64,000 nt of DNA from contig NZ_JAHUWJ010000006.1 in assembly GCF_019219075.1 (NCBI RefSeq), positions 310,001 through 374,000 of the forward strand, in the 5' to 3' direction. Positions 37,429 to 46,886 of the stretch are shown piece by piece (positions within the stretch are counted from its first letter, which is position 1; every line of letters starts with the position of its first letter). The notes below the pieces were generated by a model. That model saw only the letters and a program-made list of their open reading frames with translations. It was not told where the DNA came from and searched no databases. The position numbers and the translations under genes are program-made. The DNA comes from Chitinophaga sp. sic0106 (GTDB lineage: Bacteria; Bacteroidota; Bacteroidia; Chitinophagales; Chitinophagaceae).

Positions 37429-37572
37429 AAATCTAAGTTACTCCAATTTCTGAATGATGTATAATTCTGTCGGGCTGCAACACAAACTACCGGAGTCAGC
37501 CTCGACGATACTATTTTCGCCCGACGGCTATAACATCTCCCGAAATTAATTTTCTTTTTAAATTATACATAG

Positions 37573-37580
37573 TACTTTTG
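37573..37580 (+). promoter_or_regulatory. Predicted -7 promoter box TACTTTTG
   Basis: It matches the Bacteroidota consensus TAnnTTTG and lies 49 bp before the PorP/SprF ATG. A TTTC at 37551-37554 is at a suitable distance for a weak -33 element. Confidence 0.4.
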
Positions 37581-37629
37581 TGATATATATAATACCTGCA
37601 CCAAAAGCAGCTATTCAAAAATAAATTAC

Positions 37630-38538
37630 ATGATGTCCCGCATACTTATTCTCAGCGCCGCGGCGCTTACCTTATCCCTTTCTGCCAGCTCCCAATCACT
37701 GAGTAAAACCCCTGCACTGTTGGAACCATCGTCCACACAGTATTACATGAACCAGTACCTGGCTAACCCGGCAATGGCAGGGGCCGACAGTGGCCTGCAC
37801 GTAAACGCTGCCTATCGCTCCCAGATGAACGCGGTAGAGGGTGCCCCCGAAACGAAATTTTTTACAGCCGATGGATATGTCGGCAACAGGGTAGGAGCCG
37901 GGCTAAATGTGATGAATGATAAGGCCGGCCTGCTGTCACGCACCCGCGTAGCCGCCACCTATGCCTATCATCTGCCACTTAATGAAAATGGTTCCCACCT
38001 GCATTTCGGGATTTCATTAGGGCTGAACTTCCAGCGGCTCGACTACGATAAAATCAGCGGGGATAACAGCGATCCGGCCATCGGAGCGTTTAACCGCCGC
38101 GACGATTACTTTGAAGCCGACTTCGGTATGGCCTATACGAACCAGCATTGGAACGTGCAGGCTGCATTGCCCAATATCAGGTCCACCTTCTCCGGTAAAG
38201 ATCAGGCTTCCGTAAATGGAGGTACCATTCTGTTTACGGCCGTGAGTTACCGCTTCCTGCTGGAAAATGCCATCAGCTCCATCGAGCCCAAAGTGGCTTA
38301 CCGCGCGGTGAAAGGATATGAAGGCATTGTGGATGCAGGGCTGAATATCGGCATCCTGGATAATGTGGCTAACGTAACAGCGCTGTACCATACCTCCGGT
38401 AGTTATAGTGTAGGCGCTGGCGTTAGAGTGGCTAAAACAGTACGCCTGTTGGGTATGTATACCAGGCAAACCAGCGGCTACCGCACGCTTACGGATGGTG
38501 GCTATGAAATAGCCCTGGCGTTGGATCTCTTCCGCTAA
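37630..38538 (+). CDS. PorP/SprF family outer-membrane protein (type IX secretion-associated)
   Basis: 302 residues with signal peptide (ends ASSQ). The family hallmark QYYMNQYLANPAMAG follows the N-terminus, and beta strands continue to the end. PorP/SprF proteins serve the type IX secretion system and gliding, and bind particular surface proteins. Many genomes carry several paralogues beside large adhesins. Here no adhesin is adjacent, so the role is open. The start is either 37630 or 37633 (MMS). A perfect 26-bp hairpin terminates the gene. Confidence 0.92.
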   Translation: MMSRILILSAAALTLSLSASSQSLSKTPALLEPSSTQYYMNQYLANPAMAGADSGLHVNAAYRSQMNAVEGAPETKFFTADGYVGNRVGAGLNVMNDKAGLLSRTRVAATYAYHLPLNENGSHLHFGISLGLNFQRLDYDKISGDNSDPAIGAFNRRDDYFEADFGMAYTNQHWNVQAALPNIRSTFSGKDQASVNGGTILFTAVSYRFLLENAISSIEPKVAYRAVKGYEGIVDAGLNIGILDNVANVTALYHTSGSYSVGAGVRVAKTVRLLGMYTRQTSGYRTLTDGGYEIALALDLFR

Positions 38539-38545
38539 TTAAAAA

Positions 38546-38600
38546 TTATTTTATTAAATGACAATAGCGCCACGGGCGCTATTGTCATTTAATAAAATAA
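38546..38600. terminator. Perfect 26-bp stem hairpin terminator
   Basis: Arms at 38546-38571 and 38575-38600 are exact complements around a 3-nt ACG loop: a GC core (GCGCC/GGCGC) with AT-rich flanks. It lies between PorP/SprF and the convergent amidohydrolase gene and could act in both directions. Confidence 0.8.
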
Positions 38601-38622
38601 CCCCAACTGAGGAGTATTTCAA

Positions 38623-40377
38623 CTACTTCCGCTGAAACACCTGCTTCCCATCCTTAAAAGTGCACAGCACCTTTATGTCTTTGATGGCCTTAGGGTCAAC
38701 CGTCACTACATCCTTGTCAAGTATTGTAATATCGGCCTTGTAACCAGATTTCAGCATTCCTTTTTTCTTTTGTTCCCCCCATTGATAGGCTGCATCACTC
38801 GTGATGGCCTGCAACGCCCGGTATGGCTCAATATGCTGGTCATAACCCAATACATCGCCATTCAAAGTAATGCGGTTCACGGCTGCATACATGGCTGCAA
38901 CTAGGTCTGGTGGCGTAACCGGGGCATCGGTATGAATGGTGTAACGTAACTTAAGTTTTTGCGCATCCCCGAGTGGACTGATATAATTTGCCCTCGGCGT
39001 ATCCAATACATTGGATTTATACCAGTCGCCCCATACCCATACGTGTATCGGAAAAAAACTTTGCATCACATCATCTCCCAGCTTTTTCATGCGCTGCAAC
39101 TGGTCTTTACGGGCAGTCTGACAGTGAATCATCACATTTGGCGTGGGATGACGGATAATACCTTTATCCTGCAAGGTTTCAAATATCTGTAACGCCCAGC
39201 TGATGGCACTGTCGCCATTCATGTGGATATGCACCGGAAGCCCCATCCGCTGTACGGCTTCCACATCTGCCAGTGCCTGCTGGTAAGTATAAATTGGCGC
39301 ACCAATGTAGGTGGAATCCTGCCCGATGAGCGGCGTGTGATAAGGTTGGGACAGAAATGCATCTTTCCCCTGCGGTGATCCGTCGAAGGTGAATTTGACC
39401 GCTCCCAGCTTAAAGTGGCCGGTGTATTTATTGTAATAGGTGGCCAGCTTTGGAAGATTGTTTTTATTCATGTCGTAATCGGGCAATACAATATAATCGC
39501 CGGTCAACAGCTTTTTCTCATTGGCATCCATGATTAAAGCAAGCGTGGCAGAATCCGCCCTGCCTTCGCAGATAGTGGTAATGCCATAGGAAAACCACTC
39601 TTTTTCCGCTGCCAGCAGATGCGCGACCATGGTATCATAAATTTGGGCAGGTGGCATATTCTTAGGAACCATCAGTGCTACCGCCTTGCCTAAAGCAATT
39701 ACATTGGCGTTTTCCAACAGCAGACCCGTAACAGAAGTATCACTGTCTTTTACCACGGTGCCTCCCGGGAAAGTATCGGCTGGTGTATGCCCGTTGATAC
39801 CCAACATTTCCAGGAATTTGGTATTACCCACGCCCATATGCCCACTCACATGCATCACATAAATAGGCCGCCGGGAATCAATGGCATCCAGCTGCTGCCG
39901 CGTGGGATGCTGATGCAGTTCCAGCTTGGAATCGTCATAGTTGTTACCGATAGCAATAGCAGTGGGGTTATTGGGATACTTCTCCTGTATGTACGCCTTC
40001 ATTTGCTGTTGCAGCAACGGAATACTGGTAACTGTGCCATAGGGCGTACCGCTAAGATCCGCCATCAGAGAGGTAATCATGGCAAGGCCTATATGTGCGT
40101 GTGCATCAATGAATCCGGGTACAATGTAATTATTCTTGTAGTCGAGTACTTTCGTAACGCCATCCACAAAATAGTGAAGGATGCAATCTTTATAATTGCC
40201 TATATAAAGAATGGTGTCCTTTCGGATCACAATGCATTCCGGCAGATTGTTTTCCGGGTAAGCGGTTTCCATGGTACGGATCTTTCCCCTGATCAGGTAA
40301 TCAGCAGTGTCTTTGCCCTGTGCGGTAGCCTGCGCTACTGCCAGCACAGCCAGCAAGCCAAACAAGAGTTTTTTCAT
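38623..40377 (-). CDS. Amidohydrolase family protein (YtcJ-like)
   Basis: 584 residues with signal peptide (ends ATAQG). The metal-dependent amidohydrolase pattern is present: FIDAHAHIGL (first two metal-binding His), VHIHMNGDSAI (third His region), HTDAPVTPP (Asp motif), and the C-terminal GYKADITILDKD that packs onto the beta-sandwich. YtcJ-like members hydrolyse amide bonds of unknown substrates. It is likely periplasmic. It is divergent from the sulfatase pair at 40614 and possibly co-regulated (inference). Confidence 0.9.
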   Translation of the reverse strand: MKKLLFGLLAVLAVAQATAQGKDTADYLIRGKIRTMETAYPENNLPECIVIRKDTILYIGNYKDCILHYFVDGVTKVLDYKNNYIVPGFIDAHAHIGLAMITSLMADLSGTPYGTVTSIPLLQQQMKAYIQEKYPNNPTAIAIGNNYDDSKLELHQHPTRQQLDAIDSRRPIYVMHVSGHMGVGNTKFLEMLGINGHTPADTFPGGTVVKDSDTSVTGLLLENANVIALGKAVALMVPKNMPPAQIYDTMVAHLLAAEKEWFSYGITTICEGRADSATLALIMDANEKKLLTGDYIVLPDYDMNKNNLPKLATYYNKYTGHFKLGAVKFTFDGSPQGKDAFLSQPYHTPLIGQDSTYIGAPIYTYQQALADVEAVQRMGLPVHIHMNGDSAISWALQIFETLQDKGIIRHPTPNVMIHCQTARKDQLQRMKKLGDDVMQSFFPIHVWVWGDWYKSNVLDTPRANYISPLGDAQKLKLRYTIHTDAPVTPPDLVAAMYAAVNRITLNGDVLGYDQHIEPYRALQAITSDAAYQWGEQKKKGMLKSGYKADITILDKDVVTVDPKAIKDIKVLCTFKDGKQVFQRK

Positions 40378-40613
40378 AGATGGTATAATATGTTGGTTAT
40401 TTTGAATGGCTGAAAAACAGTACTGGCCCTAAAAGGTTCAGCAGGTAAGTATGTATTTTTAAGGGAGATGTAAATGCTGTCGGAAACAGCCCCCTGGAAT
40501 TATAATACCCCTGTGGAGTTGTAGTTTCTAAACAACTCCTGTTGTTATTATGTGAATGGTTAGCATAAATCCCAGGCATCTATTATTTTTATCCCAAACC
40601 TAATCGAATCTAC

Positions 40614-42143
40614 ATGCGGAGAAATCTGTTTATAACGCTTGCCTTGCTCGGTAGTACCATCACCGTTAGTGAGTTGCAGGCGCAGCAACGACCCAACATC
40701 GTCATTATCCTTTCTGACGACCATGCCTTTCAGACCATCAGTACCTTCGGCAGTAAACTGACGTCCACACCAGGTATTGACCGCATCGCCAAAGAAGGGG
40801 TGCGCTTCGATAAAGCATATGTAACCAATTCTATTTGCGGCCCCAGCCGTGCCACCATTATCACCGGCAAGTACAGCCATAAAAATGGGTTCAAGGACAA
40901 TGATCACTCCGTGTTTGATGGCTCGCAAAATACTTTTGTGAAAGAACTCAATCGCGCAGGTTACCAAACCGCATGGATAGGGAAGTGGCACCTGGAAAGC
41001 AAACCGGAAGGATTTAACTACTATAAGATTCTTCCGGGGCAGGGCCAGTACTATAATCCGGACTTCCTGGAGATGAATGGTAAAACCACCCGCACAGAAG
41101 GTTATGTCACCAACATCATAGAGGATGAAGCAGAAAAATGGCTCACCAGTCGCGATACCACGCAGCCTTTCTGCCTCGTTATCGGCCATAAAGCCACCCA
41201 CCGTAACTGGATACCCGATACAACGGACATGGGTACACTGGAAAACCGTACTTATCCGGTACCAGCTACCTATTTCGATGATTATAACTCCCGCGATGCC
41301 GCTAAACAGCAGGAAATGAGCGTGATCAAAGACATGACCATGGCTTACGACCTTAAAATGCTTTCCTACGATAAAAACATTGACGGCGCCATTAAACGCA
41401 TGAATGCTGCACAACGCGCAAAATTCGATGCCGTATATCAGCCCATTGAAGCGGAGCTGAAAGCAAAAAATCTCAGCGGCAAAGCATTGGCGGAATGGAA
41501 GTACCAGCGTTATTTGCGTGATTACCTGGCCACTGCCCAGGCGCTGGACCGCAATATCAACCGGACGCTCAACTACCTGGATGCACACCATCTCTCAGAA
41601 AACACTATCGTAATCTATATGTCCGACCAGGGCTTTTACATGGGCGAACATGGCTGGTTCGACAAGCGCTGGATGTATGAAGAATCATTCCGTACACCGA
41701 TGGTGATGCGTTACCCGGGTGTGGTAAAACCTGGTACCGTGGCCAATCAGATGGTACTGAATATGGATATTGCACCTACCATGCTCGAAGCAGCCCGCGT
41801 GAAAGTGCCGGCAGATATGCAGGGCCAGTCCATGCTACCACTGCTGAAAGCGCCGAAATCCAAAGGCCGTGACGTGCTGTATTACCATTACTACGAAAAT
41901 ACGGTGCATGCGGTGTCGCCACATTTCGGGATCAAAACGCCCCGCTACAAGCTCATTCGCTACTACGAACGCGTAGATGGCTGGGAACTTTTTGACCTGC
42001 AGACAGACCCGCACGAACTGCATAACCTGTATAACGATCAACACTATACGAAACAGATTGCTGAACTGAAAGTCCTGCTGAAACAACAGATCACTAAATA
42101 TGACGATCAGGAGGCAATGCAGATCGCATTTGGTAAAAAGTAA
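40614..42143 (+). CDS. Sulfatase (Cys-type, CGPSR), 509 aa
   Basis: Signal peptide to ~residue 23 (LQAQQ). Metal-binding DD (35-36), C75 in SICGPSRATIITGK (formylglycine site) and GKWHLES follow. A C-terminal YYHYYENTVHAV region is typical of the choline/iduronate-like S1 branch. The CGPSR variant separates it from the two CTPSR enzymes in the window. It is followed 15 bp later by a third sulfatase gene, so both are probably one transcript. Confidence 0.94.
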   Translation: MRRNLFITLALLGSTITVSELQAQQRPNIVIILSDDHAFQTISTFGSKLTSTPGIDRIAKEGVRFDKAYVTNSICGPSRATIITGKYSHKNGFKDNDHSVFDGSQNTFVKELNRAGYQTAWIGKWHLESKPEGFNYYKILPGQGQYYNPDFLEMNGKTTRTEGYVTNIIEDEAEKWLTSRDTTQPFCLVIGHKATHRNWIPDTTDMGTLENRTYPVPATYFDDYNSRDAAKQQEMSVIKDMTMAYDLKMLSYDKNIDGAIKRMNAAQRAKFDAVYQPIEAELKAKNLSGKALAEWKYQRYLRDYLATAQALDRNINRTLNYLDAHHLSENTIVIYMSDQGFYMGEHGWFDKRWMYEESFRTPMVMRYPGVVKPGTVANQMVLNMDIAPTMLEAARVKVPADMQGQSMLPLLKAPKSKGRDVLYYHYYENTVHAVSPHFGIKTPRYKLIRYYERVDGWELFDLQTDPHELHNLYNDQHYTKQIAELKVLLKQQITKYDDQEAMQIAFGKK

Positions 42144-42158
42144 TAACCACGCTGAACA

Positions 42159-43703
42159 ATGAAAAATCACATCTCTGCAATTATACTGGGACTGATGACC
42201 ATCACCGGCACCGCACAGGCCCAGCAAAAACAAGCCCCTAACATTATCCTCTTCCTGGTGGATGATATGGGATGGATGGATAATTCCGTACCATTTAGTG
42301 GCGCCAAACTCACACTCAACCAGCGTTATCATACGCCTAATATGGAAAGGCTGGCGGCGCAGGGTGTGCTCTTTTCCAACGCGTATGCCACGCCGGTATG
42401 TACGCCCAGCAGAATCAGCCTGCTTACAGGCATGAACGCTGCCCACCATGGTGTTACCAACTGGACCAATCCATCAAAAAATAAAAATACAGATGCGGAG
42501 GATAGTACCTTCAGTCCGGCTCCATGGAATATCAACGGGCTTAGTCCGCGCGAGGGCGATAGCGCCACCGTATATGCAACACCGTATCCGCAGCTGCTCC
42601 GCGATGCCGGCTATTACACTATTCATGTAGGTAAGGCACACTGGGGACCCATGGGCATGCCAGGTGCCAACCCGCTGAACCTGGGGTTTCAGGTAAATAT
42701 TTCCGGCCATGCTGCCGGGCATCCGCAGAGCTACCTGAGTGAAGAACACTATGGAAACCTGCCGGGAAAAAACAGTGCACAATCGGTTCCTGATCTGGAG
42801 GAATATTATGATTCGGGCGACTTCCTCACCGAAGCGCTTACCAAAGAAGCGATTAAGGCGATGGCCAATCCAATTGCCCGCAAACAGCCATTCTATCTAA
42901 ATTTGGCTCATTATGCCGTGCATACGCCTATTACGGCTGATCCGCGGTTTTTCCAGAAATATAAAGACGCCGGGCTGAATACTGCCGAAGCGAAATATGC
43001 TTCTCTGATTGAAGGGATGGATAAAAGTCTGGGAGACATCATGGACTACCTGGAACGGCAACACGTAGCCGGCAATACCATCATTATTTTCATGAGCGAT
43101 AACGGGGGGCTTAGTTTGAACCCGCCCCGCGGCGGCGCCGCGCACTCCCAAAACCTGCCACTCAAAGCGGGGAAAGGTTCGGTACATGAAGGCGGTATTC
43201 GCGAGCCGATGTTGGTGAAATGGCCGTCAGTAGCCAAAGCTGGTGCCGTATGTCACCAGCCGCTGATCATCGAAGATTTCTTTCCGGCCATCCTGGAAAT
43301 GGCTGGCGTGAAAAAATATACTACTGTACAGCAGGTCGACGGAAAGTCGTTTGTGCCTATGCTGCGCAATCCTTCGCAGGTGCTGCCGGAGCGCTCTTTC
43401 ATATGGCATTACCCGGATAAATGGATTCCGAAAGACGGACCGGGTATCAATTACCGCAGTGCTATCCGCCGCGGCAACTGGAAGCTGATCTACAACATGC
43501 GCACCGGGGTAAAAGAACTCTACGATCTGTCAACCGATATCGGGGAGGTCAATAACGTGGCGCCGCAGCAACCGGAGAAGGTGAAGGAGCTGTCGCAGCT
43601 GCTTTCCAACCAGCTGCGTGCCTGGAAAGCGCCGATGCCGGTGATTAAAGCCACGGGCAAAGCCGTGCCTATGCCGGATGAGTTGATACAGGTATACCGG
43701 TAA
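42159..43703 (+). CDS. Sulfatase (Cys-type, CTPSR), 514 aa
   Basis: Signal peptide to ~22 (QAQQK). DD at 35-36, C81 in PVCTPSRISLLTG, GKAHWG in place of the usual GKWHLG, and FMSDNGGLS at the C-terminal metal site. The A/H exchange near the active site may change substrate preference (inference). It is co-directional with the previous sulfatase, and a strong terminator follows at 43719-43755, closing the unit before the metallopeptidase-like genes. Confidence 0.94.
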   Translation: MKNHISAIILGLMTITGTAQAQQKQAPNIILFLVDDMGWMDNSVPFSGAKLTLNQRYHTPNMERLAAQGVLFSNAYATPVCTPSRISLLTGMNAAHHGVTNWTNPSKNKNTDAEDSTFSPAPWNINGLSPREGDSATVYATPYPQLLRDAGYYTIHVGKAHWGPMGMPGANPLNLGFQVNISGHAAGHPQSYLSEEHYGNLPGKNSAQSVPDLEEYYDSGDFLTEALTKEAIKAMANPIARKQPFYLNLAHYAVHTPITADPRFFQKYKDAGLNTAEAKYASLIEGMDKSLGDIMDYLERQHVAGNTIIIFMSDNGGLSLNPPRGGAAHSQNLPLKAGKGSVHEGGIREPMLVKWPSVAKAGAVCHQPLIIEDFFPAILEMAGVKKYTTVQQVDGKSFVPMLRNPSQVLPERSFIWHYPDKWIPKDGPGINYRSAIRRGNWKLIYNMRTGVKELYDLSTDIGEVNNVAPQQPEKVKELSQLLSNQLRAWKAPMPVIKATGKAVPMPDELIQVYR

Positions 43704-43718
43704 CAATCTATGTTGTAA

Positions 43719-43755
43719 AAGGCGGGGATACGGGTGCTGCCCGTATCCCCGCCTT
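43719..43755 (+). terminator. Strong terminator after sulfatase pair
   Basis: The 16-bp stem AAGGCGGGGATACGGG (43719-43734) pairs exactly with 43740-43755 around the loop TGCTG, followed by an ATTATTATT tract. It separates the sulfatase operon from the effector-like genes. Confidence 0.8.
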
Positions 43756-43794
43756 ATTATTATCTAGTACTTTTCTCCTCCTCACTGAACTGAT

Positions 43795-43810
43795 TTTCTT
43801 TGTACCTTAG
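43795..43810 (+). promoter_or_regulatory. Conserved upstream block, copy 1 (TTTCTTTGTACCTTAG)
   Basis: It aligns with the blocks before the other two paralogues (core T-T-Y-G-T-A-M-C-T-T-A-G). Its end is 34 bp before the ATG. TTTCTTTG resembles the -7 element TAnnTTTG. A further common TTGTT-TAA...CCCCA stretch follows in all three. Confidence 0.5.
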
Positions 43811-43844
43811 TTACATTGTTTAATGCCCCATAACCCCATGTAAA

Positions 43845-45401
43845 ATGAAAATTTATAGTAATGGCAGCACCGCTGTTAGTAATGCTAACGTATGGCATGC
43901 TCCCAAATCCAATCGCGTAAACATTCCAGCTGAGCAGGTAAATAAGCATCTGCCTGAATTAAATGCTTCCGGCGCCAGATTCAGAGTGCCTTCCGGTAAG
44001 AGTATTTCCGAAATGTCGGATAAGAACGTAAAGATTCCCGTGGAAGTATTTAAAGACAGGGTAGCAGTTATGCTGCAGCGAATGGCATTGGAAAACCAGT
44101 TGAACGTAGAGATGATCATTCCTGAACTGGCTCAAAAAATCTACTCCAAAAAAGATGGAATGAATCTGGCCGCCTATAATGCCGCCCTGAATTTGAATGT
44201 GACGGTGATTCCTGAAAAGAGTCTGGATGATATAGAAGAGTTGCTGGAATCCAGGGCTGATGATAACAAACTCAATTACAAAGTGGTGGTTGACCAGTTT
44301 TTAAACCGGATTTTTCCGCCGGGAGGAGCAGTGAAATTAGGTTTACTTCCTGGCATGGTAAAAAAGAAAGACGGAGAGTCGTTGGTTTACGGATCGGTAT
44401 TGGATGCCTATTCCAGGCTCAATTCTTCCGAAATGTCGGACATGAGGAGTACGCTCTCCAAAGCCGCCAAACTTTGTAAGGAGGCTGCTGAAAAGGAGGA
44501 GTGGTTGAAAGATGTTTTTGGTAAGGATAATATGAAAACAGCAAAGGAGATGTATCCGGTGATTGCGGCGAAGCTGGAATTTTTGAAAAATAATATGAAG
44601 ACTAACATCTCCGTTGATCGTAACGGAGACGCGGAGCAAATGGGCGTAGGTGGATATGCCCTTCATCAATTAGGGCTGGTGCACTTGATGGGGGCAATAG
44701 CTAATCAAACAGATGAAGACGAAACGCTGATGACCATGATCCATGAAGCAGCCCACCTGGCCAGTGCTTCCATCGATGATCTGCGTTATTACGGCAGACC
44801 AGGATTTTTGTCTATGACCCATTACCAGAAAATCAACAATGCCGCACACTATGAGGAAGTGCCAAGGCGAATTCATGGCAACAGCAGCTATTTGGGTGAG
44901 GTGTTTACTCCGGAAAAAACTGCATCAGGCAGGTCGGAATCTACTGAAGAGGTCAGAAGAAATGCCGTTGGCGATAAAGTACAGTGGCTATGGAAAAAGG
45001 CAGCGGATGTCCATGATGTGCTGGTGATCATGAGGCGGCAACTGGAAGAAGGCAATAAAAGCGATTTTGAAAAATTCAAACCGGATCTGGTAGATATCTC
45101 CAAAGCATTTGGCCTGACCTTACATACCCAGTCTGGTAATATGAGTATTACAGGGTTTGACCTGGTCCTTATTGAGGGATTTGTACATACATTACATATA
45201 TTAAAATCTAAGGTTGGTAAGATGCCGGTGATGCAATTTGAATCGGCACATGATCCGGTAAGAGAAATTATTTTAAATGCACTGGCACAAAAAGCACTTT
45301 TCCTGGATACTAAGCAAGCCAGGGATTTTTATACCTGGATTGAATACCATCCGGAAGTGGTAACCAGGGTGAATACAGGTGTGAAAATGGTTAAAAAATA
45401 A
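43845..45401 (+). CDS. Putative aspzincin (M35-like) metallopeptidase, candidate eCIS cargo, paralogue 1 (518 aa)
   Basis: No signal peptide. Residues ~15-75 align with the other two paralogues (NIPAEQVNKHLPE, FRVPSG). The putative active site is H300-E-A-A-H304 followed by S-I-D-D-L-R-Y-Y-G, where D312, eight residues after the second His, would be the third zinc ligand. This is the HExxH...GTxDxxYG logic of M35 deuterolysin-like enzymes. A downstream NAAHYEE resembles the family's NNADxY motif. Residues ~87-115 and ~145-165 look like a repeat of one segment found once in the other two, which explains the greater length. Gene position before an eCIS operon suggests a toxin cargo (inference). 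Confidence 0.78.
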   Translation: MKIYSNGSTAVSNANVWHAPKSNRVNIPAEQVNKHLPELNASGARFRVPSGKSISEMSDKNVKIPVEVFKDRVAVMLQRMALENQLNVEMIIPELAQKIYSKKDGMNLAAYNAALNLNVTVIPEKSLDDIEELLESRADDNKLNYKVVVDQFLNRIFPPGGAVKLGLLPGMVKKKDGESLVYGSVLDAYSRLNSSEMSDMRSTLSKAAKLCKEAAEKEEWLKDVFGKDNMKTAKEMYPVIAAKLEFLKNNMKTNISVDRNGDAEQMGVGGYALHQLGLVHLMGAIANQTDEDETLMTMIHEAAHLASASIDDLRYYGRPGFLSMTHYQKINNAAHYEEVPRRIHGNSSYLGEVFTPEKTASGRSESTEEVRRNAVGDKVQWLWKKAADVHDVLVIMRRQLEEGNKSDFEKFKPDLVDISKAFGLTLHTQSGNMSITGFDLVLIEGFVHTLHILKSKVGKMPVMQFESAHDPVREIILNALAQKALFLDTKQARDFYTWIEYHPEVVTRVNTGVKMVKK

Positions 45402-45421
45402 GGGCTGCGCTGCTTACCCGA

Positions 45422-45438
45422 TAAGTTTTGTAACTTAG
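45422..45438 (+). promoter_or_regulatory. Conserved upstream block, copy 2 (TAAGTTTTGTAACTTAG)
   Basis: It contains the inverted repeat TAAGTT-TTGT-AACTTA. It ends 34 bp before the ATG of paralogue 2 and lies fully within the 71-bp gap between the two genes. It could be a promoter -7 region, an operator, or both. Confidence 0.5.
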
Positions 45439-45472
45439 GGTTATTGTTAAAGGTACCCCAAACCGTATTTAC

Positions 45473-46870
45473 ATGCATCACTTACAAAGTAAGCAGCGCA
45501 GTGCCGGAGCCTCTGCCTTTACGAGTGCAGCTGCCCACGTGAAAAATAACCATCTCCCTGAAAGCAACCGGAAAATAACCCTGCCGGACGCTATGCAGGC
45601 ACATTTGCCCGCCGTAATGCGGGCAGACAATCCTAAATTCAGATTACCGCAGTTTGGTAGTATAAAATCCACCTACACAGATAAAAAACTGAAGTTGTCC
45701 GAACCAGTGGTGCAGGACCGCGTAAGGCGACTCCTGGAGCGGATGGAAGCGGAAGGCCGGCTTTTAAGCAGCGATCCTGTGCCGGTAATTCTTAGTCAGA
45801 TTTTTCCCGCACCGGGCATGATGGATGAAGCTGCTTTTAATGCAGCCATTGATGTGACGGACCGCTCAGTCGTGTATCAGTCCATCAGCGATTCCCATAC
45901 AAAAGTAGAAAGCACTACCGATAAGCCCAGGCTGGATATTGCTCTCTCGGACGCAGCTACCTTGTGTACCAATGCTGCCGGCAACAGTGCCGGACTAACG
46001 GATATTTTCGGTAGCAAGGATACGGTAGCCAAATCGCATTATGAAAAGATTGCCAAAGTGTTGGAAAAAGTGCGCAAGGATAAGGACAAGCATATTTCAA
46101 CCGACTATAACCTCGATGATGATGAGGTTGGCCTTGGGGGCTATGCCCAGTTTGAGGACCAGGAGATGCACATATTGAGCAGTGTAGCCAAGGTTACCGA
46201 TCCAAAGGAGTCGCAGGTGACGCTGATTCATGAAGCGGCGCACCTGGCTGATAAGTCCATAGACGATCAGCTGTACTATGGCTCCCATGGATTCCAGGGG
46301 ATGTCGGAGCAACGGAAGATCACCAATGCTGCTCACTTTGAAGAGCTGCCACGCAGGGAACTCAGCATCAGCATTTACCCCGACCCCATGGTGCCCGGCA
46401 TGCTGCCCGGCGGTAAAGCCACTAAAGAGGATAAAGTAAAGGAAGCTGCTGCCGACCACCTGCGTATGGCCTGGGATGCAGCTGTGGATACTTTTTCACT
46501 GGTGAGAGGGGTGCGTAAGCATATATTGGCCGGCTCGCAAAAATCATTTAATAAACATAAAAGGCTGCTGCTGAAAATTTCCAGGCTGGAAGATCTCACT
46601 ATTCACGAGCAGGCCCGTAAGGCCAGAACCGTGACCGACCTTGACGTGACCATTGCAGAGAGCATCGCACATAGTTTTTCCGTACTCACCGAAACAATTG
46701 AAAATATCCCTTACCCGGCGGCACACCATTTACGGACCAAACGCCGGTTAAAACTTGAAATGGTAGCAGGGGCGATCAGCCAGGAAAACAACCTGCTCAA
46801 AGACCCGGACAGGGACATGAAACTCACCAACTGGATGGTGGCACACTACCGGAAACTTCCTTCCGCGTAA
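45473..46870 (+). CDS. Putative aspzincin (M35-like) metallopeptidase, candidate eCIS cargo, paralogue 2 (465 aa)
   Basis: Closest to paralogue 3. A polar Ser/Ala/His-rich N-terminus (~1-25) is followed by the shared NRKITLPDAMQAHLPAVM segment (32-49) and FRLPxFxSIKSTYTDKKLK. The predicted zinc site is H253-E-A-A-H257 with D265 in SIDDQLYYG, then NAAHFEELPRREL. The rest is helical. No signal peptide or membrane segment is present, as expected for cytoplasmically loaded injection-system cargo. It lies 71 bp after paralogue 1 with its own conserved upstream block. Peptidase activity and target are not shown by sequence alone. Confidence 0.8.
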   Translation: MHHLQSKQRSAGASAFTSAAAHVKNNHLPESNRKITLPDAMQAHLPAVMRADNPKFRLPQFGSIKSTYTDKKLKLSEPVVQDRVRRLLERMEAEGRLLSSDPVPVILSQIFPAPGMMDEAAFNAAIDVTDRSVVYQSISDSHTKVESTTDKPRLDIALSDAATLCTNAAGNSAGLTDIFGSKDTVAKSHYEKIAKVLEKVRKDKDKHISTDYNLDDDEVGLGGYAQFEDQEMHILSSVAKVTDPKESQVTLIHEAAHLADKSIDDQLYYGSHGFQGMSEQRKITNAAHFEELPRRELSISIYPDPMVPGMLPGGKATKEDKVKEAAADHLRMAWDAAVDTFSLVRGVRKHILAGSQKSFNKHKRLLLKISRLEDLTIHEQARKARTVTDLDVTIAESIAHSFSVLTETIENIPYPAAHHLRTKRRLKLEMVAGAISQENNLLKDPDRDMKLTNWMVAHYRKLPSA

Positions 46871-46886
46871 GTCAGGTATTACAAGA

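Noticed and set aside
37421..37445. TAACTTAG before the minus-strand sulfatase, similar to the cargo-gene block
   Set aside because: Only the eight-base core matches, without the TAAGTT arm or the fixed spacing; likely chance.
36490..37464. 324-residue plus-strand frame
   Set aside because: Antisense of the first sulfatase gene.
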